NCBI GenBank assembly: GCA_036652335.1
Contig: JAVVWB010000002.1
Coordinates: 116,365-180,364, forward strand
Direction of reading: 5' to 3'
Origin: JAVVWB01 sp036652335
GTDB lineage: Bacteria; Synergistota; Synergistia; Synergistales; Synergistaceae
Length of the DNA stretch: 64,000 nt
Positions within the stretch are counted from its first letter, which is position 1. The number at the start of each line of letters is the position of its first letter. A program made the position numbers and the translations under genes. The notes beneath the pieces were generated by a model, which made no database searches, had not been told where the DNA came from, and saw only the letters and a list, made by a program, of their open reading frames with translations. This document shows positions 22,484-30,536 of this stretch, piece after piece.

Positions 22484-24475
22484 TTGAAATTTTTTCTTTT
22501 TTGTTTCGTCTTTATATCTTCATTTTTAGTTTTTCCTTTTTCAACGAGTACTTACGCAGAAAACTCAAATAAATATGATGTAATAGTCGTTGGTGGTAGT
22601 ATAAGCGGCTGTTCTGCTGCTATCCAAGCCTCAAGAATGGGAGCTAAAGTCGCTATTGTCGAAGAGTCAGACTGGCTCGGTGGGCAAATGACCGGTGCTG
22701 CTGTTTCTACTATGGATGACAAAACTCTAACAAGAACAGGTATTTACAGAGAGTTTATTGATAGGGTCCGTAGTTATTACAAAAACTTAAATGTGGCTAC
22801 AAATATTTGCTACTGGGGCAGTGATACCGTAGCTTGTGAGCCTAAAGTTGGTTTTGCTATTCTTCTTGATATGTTGAAAAAAGAAAAAGGTGTAGACATA
22901 TATTTTAGAACGAAAGCAATTTCAGCAAAGGTTACTAAAGGGCGTGTCACTTCTGCTGAGTTTGAAAAAGATGACAAAGTAATAAAGTTATATGGAAAAG
23001 TCTTTATTGATGCTACTGAGTGTGGAGACTTTATCCCTTTGACCGGTGCAGACTACAGAGTTGGTAATTCACGTTCAACAAAGATTGATAAAGACTCTAT
23101 AATTCAGGATATTACTTATGTGGCAGTGGTGCGTGAGTACAAAAATGGGCTTCCTGATGAACTCAAAATTACCGAAATCCCCCCTAACTACTTTCTCTAT
23201 GTAAGTGAGTTTAGAAAAACGATAAAGAAAGACGGAGATATGTGGCCCGGTGCTTACCCTTTTAATATCCCTTCTTTCAAAGCCTACCGTGCAATTCCAG
23301 ATCCTACAAATACAACGTTTATAGATGGTGGAGAAGATGGAACTTGGGATTTTATTTCAAAAACTGGTATAAATTGGGGAAATGATTATCCCGGACGTCA
23401 CGCAAAAACGGTAGGACTTTCTGTCCGTTTCTTGGAGGAACCGGAATTTAGAAATAAAATTACTTTAGAAGCAATGACAAAAACGTTGTGTTTTATTTAC
23501 TATATGCAAAACGAATTGGGAATGAAAAACTGGTCTGTAGATAATACTCAAAATTTTGGAACGTGGTTTTCTTCTGATTGGAAGAGCCATTATGACCTTA
23601 AACCTTTTGAAAACATCTTAAAACATTTTCCACCTTTCCCATATGTTCGTGAAAGCAGAAGAATTGTAGGAGTAAAAAATGTAAATATGTACGACATAAT
23701 GAGAAATATTCCACTTAGACGAACAGATAAATCCATTCACGATAGTATCGCCTTGGGTGAATACCCTATAGATATTCACAGTGCTCACGATAGACATTTT
23801 ATGGATGCTGATATGGGTGAGAGAATAGAAGATGTACCTAATGAGTGGACGAGTGATGGCGGAATTTTTCAAATTCCATTAGGCTCATTAATTCCTGAGA
23901 AAATAAACGGACTTCTTGCAGGAGAAAAAAACATTGCAGTTTCACGCATTGTAAATGGTTCAACGAGATTGCACCCTGTTACAATGCTTACAGGGCAGGC
24001 AAGTGGAGCTCTTGCGACTATCGCTGTGCAGAAAAATAAAAATTGTAGAAAAATAGAAGTTCTTGATGTACAAAGAGAGCTTTGGAAAGCAGGAGTATCT
24101 CTTGCTATCTTTAGATATAAAGATGTAGAAAGTACCTATTGGAACTGGGATGGGATTCAAGCTGTTACCGTTTATGAACTGATGGGGGGTACATCTGAGG
24201 ATGCTTTTGAGCCATTTTCTCCTCTTGATTGGGGTACCTTAGCCAAGACATTTGTAAAACTATATAAAAAGCCTTTACTTAATGGTTATGACTCTCTTTC
24301 GGGGGATGTTTGCTACACTGAGTTCTTGAAATTTGTAGATCATTATTTTAAAGATAACCCAAAAGCAAAAAAACTCTCTTATACCTACTTTGGAGATTTC
24401 GTAAGAGAAAACACAATGAACAGGGGTAAATTTGCAAGCTACATCCTAGAACTGATGATATTAGCACAAGAATAA
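22484..24475 (+). CDS. Exported FAD-dependent oxidoreductase (FAD_oxidored family)
   Basis: About 663 residues. A signal peptide (MKFFLFCFVFISSFLVFPFS, ending near TYA) is followed by an FAD-binding Rossmann motif (VIVVGGSISGCSAAIQASRM, then EESDWLGGQMTGAAVST) typical of the FAD_oxidored family (pfam12831). A C-terminal NRGKFASYILELM-like tail closes it. It probably acts in the periplasm on an unknown substrate. The TTG at 22484 is preferred over the ATG at 22469 because GGGGG lies about eight bases before it and the resulting signal peptide is cleaner. It is followed 24 bp later by an M20 amidohydrolase gene, probably in one operon. Confidence 0.87.
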   Translation: MKFFLFCFVFISSFLVFPFSTSTYAENSNKYDVIVVGGSISGCSAAIQASRMGAKVAIVEESDWLGGQMTGAAVSTMDDKTLTRTGIYREFIDRVRSYYKNLNVATNICYWGSDTVACEPKVGFAILLDMLKKEKGVDIYFRTKAISAKVTKGRVTSAEFEKDDKVIKLYGKVFIDATECGDFIPLTGADYRVGNSRSTKIDKDSIIQDITYVAVVREYKNGLPDELKITEIPPNYFLYVSEFRKTIKKDGDMWPGAYPFNIPSFKAYRAIPDPTNTTFIDGGEDGTWDFISKTGINWGNDYPGRHAKTVGLSVRFLEEPEFRNKITLEAMTKTLCFIYYMQNELGMKNWSVDNTQNFGTWFSSDWKSHYDLKPFENILKHFPPFPYVRESRRIVGVKNVNMYDIMRNIPLRRTDKSIHDSIALGEYPIDIHSAHDRHFMDADMGERIEDVPNEWTSDGGIFQIPLGSLIPEKINGLLAGEKNIAVSRIVNGSTRLHPVTMLTGQASGALATIAVQKNKNCRKIEVLDVQRELWKAGVSLAIFRYKDVESTYWNWDGIQAVTVYELMGGTSEDAFEPFSPLDWGTLAKTFVKLYKKPLLNGYDSLSGDVCYTEFLKFVDHYFKDNPKAKKLSYTYFGDFVRENTMNRGKFASYILELMILAQE

Positions 24476-24499
24476 ATCTTATATGTGAGAGTGATATCT

Positions 24500-25705
24500 A
24501 TGAGAGATACTATTTTGCAGGCGGTAAAGCACTGTGAAGCAGAAATGATAGCATTTAGACAGGAACTTCACATAAACCCCGAGCTTTCTTTCAATGAAGA
24601 AAAAACCACTTCCTATATAGTTGAAAAGCTTGAAAGTTTTGGTTATAACGACATAAAAGTTGGTTTCTCCTCTATAAATACAGGGGTTTGTGCTGATCTA
24701 AACAGCCAGATAAAAGGACCAATTATTGCATTGCGTGCGGATATCGATGCTTTGCCAATAGAGGAAGAATCTGACTCTTTTTTTCAATCCTTAAATAAAG
24801 GAATCTCCCATGCTTGCGGTCATGATGCACATACTGCAATTCTTCTTGCGACTGCAAAAGTATTATATGAATTGAGAAACAAAATAAATGCTCATATTCG
24901 CATCATATTTCAACCGGCTGAGGAATGCTCAATAAGTGTGGGTGAGTCAAAAACAGGGGCATACTTTGTTAGAGAGAGTGGAGCTTTGAACGGGGTAGGA
25001 GCTATATTTGGGCTACACGTTTGGGGTGACTACCCCGCTGGTAAAATTTGCTGTAACACTGGCTATGCGACAGCAGCAGTTGCTTCTTTTGGTCTGGATA
25101 TAAATGGCAAAGGTGGTCATGGTGGTATGCCGCATAATGCAGTAGACCCTGTTACGTCTCTTTGCAATATCGTTGAATTGTGGCAACAAATCATAAGCAG
25201 AGAAAAAAATCCTTTTGTGCCAGCTGTGTTGACTGTAGGGAAAATAGAGGCTGGTACCAGATATAACATAATACCTCAAAGTGCAAACCTATGTGGCACA
25301 TGTAGAGCTTTATCGAACGAAGTAATGGAATTTTTAAAAAACAGAATGGAAGAATGTGCAAAGCATACTGCACTTGCTACAAGATGTGACACCAAATTTA
25401 CTTTTGATGTTCTCCATGGTTGTGTGAATAACAATCCGGAATGTGTAGAATGTGTAAAAGAATCAGTTACTGAACTCTTTGGAGAAGATGACTTCCTCTT
25501 CTCACTCCCTGTAATGGGTGGAGAAGACTTCTCAAACTATACTGATATTGTGCCGGGAGCTTTGTTTTTCTTGGGTATGAAAGATAAAAAAAAGGGAATA
25601 TGTTATGGTCAACATCACCCCAAATTTAGGGTAAATGACGAAGTATTATACAAAGGTGTAGCAACATTTATCTCATGTGTTATGAAAACAGCCGAGAAAA
25701 ACTAA
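24500..25705 (+). CDS. M20D-family amidohydrolase (hippurate/aminoacylase-like)
   Basis: About 401 residues with the metal-site motifs of M20D peptidases: RQELHINPELSFNEEKT near the start, ALRADIDALPIEE, ISHACGHDAHTAILLATAK, the QPAEE glutamate, and the GGHGGMPHNAVDP dimerisation-domain motif. These enzymes remove acyl or amino-acid groups from N-acyl amino acids (hippurate, N-acetyl or indole-3-acetyl amino acids). No signal peptide. The ATG at 24500 follows GAGAGTG; the upstream GTG at 24485 is weaker. It is downstream of the exported FAD enzyme and convergent with a second M20 gene pair. Confidence 0.93.
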   Translation: MRDTILQAVKHCEAEMIAFRQELHINPELSFNEEKTTSYIVEKLESFGYNDIKVGFSSINTGVCADLNSQIKGPIIALRADIDALPIEEESDSFFQSLNKGISHACGHDAHTAILLATAKVLYELRNKINAHIRIIFQPAEECSISVGESKTGAYFVRESGALNGVGAIFGLHVWGDYPAGKICCNTGYATAAVASFGLDINGKGGHGGMPHNAVDPVTSLCNIVELWQQIISREKNPFVPAVLTVGKIEAGTRYNIIPQSANLCGTCRALSNEVMEFLKNRMEECAKHTALATRCDTKFTFDVLHGCVNNNPECVECVKESVTELFGEDDFLFSLPVMGGEDFSNYTDIVPGALFFLGMKDKKKGICYGQHHPKFRVNDEVLYKGVATFISCVMKTAEKN

Positions 25706-25725
25706 ACATAACTTAATTAAATCAT

Positions 25726-25766
25726 AAAAAAATGAGCCACGTCGAAAACGTAGCTCATTTTTTCTA
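25726..25766. terminator. Bidirectional intrinsic terminator
   Basis: AAAAAATGAGC (25727-25737) pairs with GCTCATTTTTT (25753-25763), with inner ACGT/ACGT pairing. It sits between convergent genes. Confidence 0.9.
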
Positions 25767-27239
25767 TTCTTCATGTATTAAGTTTCTTTTTAGAATATCT
25801 CCTATTGGAGATCTAGGCATAATATCAATAAATTCAATAATTCTTGGTACCTTATAATAAGCCATTTTTCTTTTACAAAATTCAATAATTTCTTTGGAAG
25901 TCACAGTATGACCATCTTTTACTACTATACAAGCTTTTACAATCTCTCCGCTCAAAGGTCTTGGTATACCGACTACTGCGACCTCTGCTACGTCAGGATG
26001 TTCTGCTATAACTTTTTCTACTTCACTTGAATAGACCTTAAATCCTCCGACAAATATCATATCTGTAGTTCTTCCTACAAGAGTCAAATAACCATCTTCG
26101 TCTATTTTTGCTATGTCAGAAGTATTAAACCAACCATCTTTAAATCTTTCTTCTGTAAGAGTGGGGTTTCTATAGTAAGAAGTTGCTACGCTATCTCCCG
26201 ATAACCAAAGATTACCCTCTCCTCCATGTGGCAAGACATTCCCATCCGCATCACGTATCTCTGCTTTTACGCAAGAGATAAACGTCCCAAGAGTGCCTGG
26301 TTTTTTCTTTCCAAGAGGGGGGAGTGCTACAACGGAAGATGTCTCTGTAAGTCCGTATCCCTCCATTATTTCCAGTCCAAAAAAGTCCGTAGCTTTCTTA
26401 TGAAATTTTTCTGGTAATCTATCTGCTCCAACAAGAATATATCTAAGTGAGCGTGGGGAAACTGCTCCGTTTTTTAAAGCTCTAAAAATTAAAGACAGCA
26501 TTGAAGGTACTGTTAAAAGGACTGTAACCTCAGCATTTTTCATTGATTCGAGGGCTTTTTTTGCAGGCATAAAAGACTGAAGAATTAACTGCTTTGCACC
26601 AAGAAGTAAAGGGAGAATTGCGTTTCCCAAAAGTCCGTAAGCATTAAAGTCTGGAATTGCATTAAAAAAGACATCATCATCTGTTACATCAGTAAAATGA
26701 CCGGCACAAGAAGAGAAAAATGACATAATATTGTCATGAGTAAGAGGAACAGCCTTTGGTGTACCTGTGGTACCTGATGTGTAGAAAATGACAGCAGTAT
26801 CAGGTGAATCTAAATCTGTTGACCTACCTGCAATTATCTCCCCCGGTGAATCAAGGGGCGTAATTACACATGGTATCCCCTCTTCAGAAATCAATGGGAC
26901 CAAAGACGAACAACCAATATATGTGATGGTTGCAAAAACATCAGCATGTAAAATCTGATTCAAAATAGGGACATAACCACCCTTTGGGTCGATAGGTACA
27001 ATAGTACCGCCTAATCTCCAAACAGCTATTGTTACAGCCAACATAATAGGTGAATTGGGCAGTAATAATGCGATTTTTTGTCCTTTTTTAAACTGACTCT
27101 CAGTTAATCTTGATTCACATTCATCAATTAGTTCGTGAAAAGCAGCTCTTGACCACCACGTATTTTGCCAGCAAAAAACAGGCTCATTTGGCATTTTATC
27201 AAGAGTTTCAAATATTTTGCTTTCTATTCTTGGAGTCAA
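25764..27239 (-). CDS. AMP-dependent acyl-CoA synthetase/ligase
   Basis: About 491 residues with ANL-superfamily motifs: FYTSGTTGTPKAVPLT (A3), MEGYGLTETSS (A5), WFNTSDIAKIDEDGYLTLVG (A7), TTDMIFVGGFKVYSSEVE (A8), and the C-terminal catalytic Lys in GDILKRN. It activates a carboxylic acid to its CoA ester. The acid is not identifiable, but the gene directly follows an M20 amidohydrolase that would release one. The TTG at 27239 is chosen because GGAGGGG sits just upstream. The ATG at 27254, abutting the previous stop, is an alternative and would translate that ribosome site. Confidence 0.9.
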   Translation of the reverse strand: MTPRIESKIFETLDKMPNEPVFCWQNTWWSRAAFHELIDECESRLTESQFKKGQKIALLLPNSPIMLAVTIAVWRLGGTIVPIDPKGGYVPILNQILHADVFATITYIGCSSLVPLISEEGIPCVITPLDSPGEIIAGRSTDLDSPDTAVIFYTSGTTGTPKAVPLTHDNIMSFFSSCAGHFTDVTDDDVFFNAIPDFNAYGLLGNAILPLLLGAKQLILQSFMPAKKALESMKNAEVTVLLTVPSMLSLIFRALKNGAVSPRSLRYILVGADRLPEKFHKKATDFFGLEIMEGYGLTETSSVVALPPLGKKKPGTLGTFISCVKAEIRDADGNVLPHGGEGNLWLSGDSVATSYYRNPTLTEERFKDGWFNTSDIAKIDEDGYLTLVGRTTDMIFVGGFKVYSSEVEKVIAEHPDVAEVAVVGIPRPLSGEIVKACIVVKDGHTVTSKEIIEFCKRKMAYYKVPRIIEFIDIMPRSPIGDILKRNLIHEE

Positions 27240-27254
27240 ACTATTCCCCTCCAT

Positions 27255-28445
27255 CTAAAGAGTTAGTGCCATATATGCTTCCCAAGCTGCTGAGAATGGC
27301 AACATACTTTCTGGTACATCATAGGACTGATTTCGTAACTTGTACTCAAGCCCGGTTCCAAGCAACATAAATGTTGATGGAATATTACTTGTAAAGAAAG
27401 AAAAATCCTCTCCTGTAAGTAAGGGCTTCTCCAAAATGGAGATCCCGTCTTTGCCGAAGAAAGGATTTGCTATTTCTATTATAGCATTTGTAAATTCTGT
27501 GTCATTTTCAACTTGGTCATAATTTCTTGTATATTCAACTGTAGCTATACCTCTAAACGCTTTTGCAATAGCAGGTGCAATCTCCTCTATCCTTGACTGT
27601 ACAAAGTCTCTTGTCTTAGTATTGTATGAACGAAGAGTACCCCACAAATTTGCGTGATGAGGAATAATATTATAAGTATCGCCAGCTTCAACCTTTGCAA
27701 AAGATACGACTACAGGGTCTCTTGGGTCGACATCTCTTGTAAGCATAGTCTGTATTGCTACCATAACATGAGCAGAAATAAGCACTGGGTCAACTGTCAT
27801 ATGTGGCTCTGCAGCTTGTCCCTGCACCCCTGTAATATCTATATGAATTCTATCTGAAATAGCAGTGCATACATTCTTCTTTATAGCTAACTCACTGTAA
27901 GGTAACTCTGGCCACCAGTGCGCATAAACTGCATGACCTATATTAAATTCTTTTAAAAAGTCATTTTCTATAAGAATTCTTGCCCCGTTTCCACTCTCAG
28001 CAGCAGGCTGAAACAAGAGAACTACTCTGTGCTTTAATTTATCTCTATTCTTGCTTATTAACTTCGCCGCAGCAAGAAGAGAGGCAATATGGGCATCATG
28101 ACCGCAAGCATGCATATAGCCAGGCATACAAGAGCAAAATGGAAGTCCTGTTTCCTCATTTACAGAGATAGCATCAATACTTGTCCTCAAAAGCAATGCT
28201 TCTCCCGGTAAATCCTCTCCTATAACTGCTACAACGCATGTGGGGATTTTATATCCGGTAATAACAGTGACACCTTCAAAAGAACTTAAAATTTTTGCAA
28301 TCTTTGAGGAAGTAATATACTCTTGAAAAGCTGGCTCAGGGAATTGGTGGAAGTCTCTTCGCCACTCAATAATATCGTTGTTAAAACTTTCAGCTTCGGA
28401 GAGAAGATGAGGCCCTAAATTAGTGTTTATTTCGTAATTGTTCAT
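27255..28445 (-). CDS. M20-family amidohydrolase
   Basis: About 396 residues of the M20D type: RRDFHQFPEPAFQEYITSSK, LLRTSIDAISVNEETG, MHACGHDAHIASLLAAAK, a QPAAE variant of the usual QPAEE, and a GEDFSFF motif near the C-terminus. The usual metal/catalytic glutamate pair QPAEE has Ala-Glu here, and GVQGQAAEP replaces the usual GGHG-type dimer motif, so the substrate may differ from the other M20 enzyme. The ATG at 28445 follows GGAAGGA. Its stop abuts the acyl-CoA ligase gene, so both belong to one operon. Confidence 0.9.
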   Translation of the reverse strand: MNNYEINTNLGPHLLSEAESFNNDIIEWRRDFHQFPEPAFQEYITSSKIAKILSSFEGVTVITGYKIPTCVVAVIGEDLPGEALLLRTSIDAISVNEETGLPFCSCMPGYMHACGHDAHIASLLAAAKLISKNRDKLKHRVVLLFQPAAESGNGARILIENDFLKEFNIGHAVYAHWWPELPYSELAIKKNVCTAISDRIHIDITGVQGQAAEPHMTVDPVLISAHVMVAIQTMLTRDVDPRDPVVVSFAKVEAGDTYNIIPHHANLWGTLRSYNTKTRDFVQSRIEEIAPAIAKAFRGIATVEYTRNYDQVENDTEFTNAIIEIANPFFGKDGISILEKPLLTGEDFSFFTSNIPSTFMLLGTGLEYKLRNQSYDVPESMLPFSAAWEAYMALTL

Positions 28446-28557
28446 CTCAAAACGTCCTTCCAGTATAACACACAATAAAATTAAACCTAAGTTTATCATA
28501 AAAGCATAAAAATGAGTATTATATTATAAACTAGTAAAATTACTGACCCCCATTTCA

Positions 28558-28587
28558 TTGACATACATACTGAAAAGAATGTATAAT
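28558..28587 (+). promoter_or_regulatory. Consensus promoter of the efflux operon with overlapping TetR-type operator
   Basis: TTGACA (28558-28563), 18-bp spacer, TATAAT (28582-28587). Inside it, ATACAT (28563-28568) and ATGTAT (28579-28584) form an inverted repeat spanning the spacer and -10. The half-sites resemble those of the known E. coli AcrR operator but are spaced 10 rather than 6 bases apart. Autorepression by the adjacent TetR protein is the natural inference. Confidence 0.75.
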
Positions 28588-28638
28588 CTAACACTACAAT
28601 CTATAGAAATCCTGTCATTTTCTAAGGGAGGGCTTTAC

Positions 28639-29250
28639 ATGGGTAAGCGCACTAAAGCCGAAGCAATGGAGACAAGAAAGAAAATACTGAACTCTGCACT
28701 TGATGTTTTTTTTGAAAAAAACTATGCAGATGTAAAAGTTGTTGAAATTGCTCAAAGGATAGGCCTTACAAAGGGTGCTGTATACTGGCACTTCAAAAAT
28801 AAAGAAGATATCCTCTTTACACTTACTACAGAGACTATAGCAGGTTTAGAAACAACAATCAGTAGCTTATTTGCTGTATCGGATAGCGTTGATTCATTGA
28901 GAGCTTATTACAGAGATGTATTGGACAAAATTAAAAACGATGACCAAAGTAATAAGGTACACAAATTGATGTTCAAAAAAAGAGAGTGGCCCAAAGAACT
29001 GCAGGAAAAAATATGTAAAATTGTTAGTGAATCACTCAAAAAAGAAAGGATGGCGTTGCTTACCGTAATAAAGAAAGCACAGGAAAATGGTAAAATCGAA
29101 AGCAAATTAAATCCAGAGACCTTATCACTCCTATTGATAAACATCTTTCATGGATTTTCTGTGTTACAGATAATAGATTTGCTAGAAGGGGATTTTCATG
29201 CGCAACTAGATTTGATATTTGATGCCCTAGACAGCGAAATTAAGAATTAA
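28639..29250 (+). CDS. TetR/AcrR-family transcriptional repressor
   Basis: About 203 residues. The N-terminal TetR helix-turn-helix (VVEIAQRIGLTKGAVYWHFKN, about 36-56) is followed by a helical ligand-binding domain resembling AcrR/TtgR (LEGDFHAQLDLIFDAL at the end). The ATG at 28639 follows GGGAGGG; upstream in-frame starts overlap the promoter. It is the first gene of a co-oriented operon with the three RND efflux genes, unlike E. coli where acrR is divergent. It probably represses its own operon and is relieved by a toxic ligand. Confidence 0.92.
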   Translation: MGKRTKAEAMETRKKILNSALDVFFEKNYADVKVVEIAQRIGLTKGAVYWHFKNKEDILFTLTTETIAGLETTISSLFAVSDSVDSLRAYYRDVLDKIKNDDQSNKVHKLMFKKREWPKELQEKICKIVSESLKKERMALLTVIKKAQENGKIESKLNPETLSLLLINIFHGFSVLQIIDLLEGDFHAQLDLIFDALDSEIKN

Positions 29251-29303
29251 AAGAGAATTATTGAAAAAGAAGAAAAATTTAGAAAGCGAAGGTGTTTCAA
29301 GTA

Positions 29304-30524
29304 ATGTCATCTACAGAAAAGAAATCAAACTCAACGAAATGGATTGTCACGGTTATCGTCGTAATTTTATTAGCAGTCGGAGGCAAGTATGCTTACGGTA
29401 TGTACCTTGCACAACAGAAAGCTGCAGCAAAGGCATCGCAACAGGAACAACCTGCGCCTACAGTAATAGTAGAAAAAGCATCAAAAACAGAACTTTCATA
29501 TAAAAATGAATATGTAGGAAAAGTAATACCTATACAAACAGTTGAACTCAAACCACAAGTATCAGGCGAAATAATGAAAGTAAACTTCAAAGAAGGTTCT
29601 ATTGTAAAGAAAGGACAAGTCTTATTCCAAATAGACTCACGTCAATACTATGCAACAGTATCTTTAAGAAAAGCAGAACTTTCAAAAGCAAAAGCAACAC
29701 TTGACAGAGCTGATAAATACCTAAAACGCTTGCAATCAGCAGACAAAAGAAGCATATCAGCATCAGACCTAGAACTTGCAGAAAGCAACTACCTACAAGC
29801 CAAAGCAGCAGTTGAAGAAGCAAAAGCCTCTCTTACTTTGGCAAACATAAACTTAAACTTTACAAATGTAACGGCACCTATCACAGGAAGAATAGGAGCA
29901 GCTCTATTTACAAAAGGAAACTATGTAACACCTGCTTCTGGTGCTATTGCAAACATTGTACAGATGGATCCAATCCGTGTTTCATTCAATATGCCGGACA
30001 GAGACTATATAGACCAGCTAAACGACTTTAAGAAAAAAGGCTCAGTATATGAAACAACTCTTATCCTTAGCAATGGTGATGAAGTAAAAGTAAGTGGAGA
30101 AAGAGACTTTGAAGACAACAAAATTGACGATAAAACAGGAACATTGATGGTTAGAATAAGATTTAACAACAAAAAGGGTGAACTTGTCCCAGGATCAATG
30201 GTTCGTGTAAAGACCACGGCTGTAGCAGCAAGAGAAGCCATCGTTGTTTCTCAAGAAGCACTTGTAGGAGATTCTCAGGGAGACTATATATATGTAGTAG
30301 AAAATGGTACAGCAGTACAGAGAAGAGTTGTCCTTGGAGAAGAAGTAGGCACACTGCGTGAAGTAAAAGAAGGTTTGGCAGAGAACGAAACTGTAGTAAT
30401 AAAAGGAATTCAGTCTATCCGTAACGGTATAAAAGTCCAGGCAAAAGAAGAAACACCTGTTGAGGCCCCTACTGAGACATCGGCTGACAAAACAGTAACT
30501 AAAACAGAAAATCCCACGGAATAA
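29304..30524 (+). CDS. acrA: RND efflux periplasmic adaptor (AcrA/MexA-like)
   Basis: About 406 residues. A single N-terminal membrane anchor (KWIVTVIVVILLAVGGKYAYG, about 13-33) replaces the lipobox of E. coli AcrA; no lipid-attachment Cys is present. The lipoyl/barrel-sandwich domain follows (VELKPQVSGEIMKVNFKEGS), then a coiled-coil hairpin, a second lipoyl half (NFTNVTAPITGRIGAALFTKG), and beta-barrel and membrane-proximal domains. It links the inner-membrane pump to the outer-membrane channel. The ATG at 29304 follows GAAGGTG; the GTG at 29292 overlaps that site. Confidence 0.95.
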   Translation: MSSTEKKSNSTKWIVTVIVVILLAVGGKYAYGMYLAQQKAAAKASQQEQPAPTVIVEKASKTELSYKNEYVGKVIPIQTVELKPQVSGEIMKVNFKEGSIVKKGQVLFQIDSRQYYATVSLRKAELSKAKATLDRADKYLKRLQSADKRSISASDLELAESNYLQAKAAVEEAKASLTLANINLNFTNVTAPITGRIGAALFTKGNYVTPASGAIANIVQMDPIRVSFNMPDRDYIDQLNDFKKKGSVYETTLILSNGDEVKVSGERDFEDNKIDDKTGTLMVRIRFNNKKGELVPGSMVRVKTTAVAAREAIVVSQEALVGDSQGDYIYVVENGTAVQRRVVLGEEVGTLREVKEGLAENETVVIKGIQSIRNGIKVQAKEETPVEAPTETSADKTVTKTENPTE

Positions 30525-30536
30525 GAGGTAACTTAT

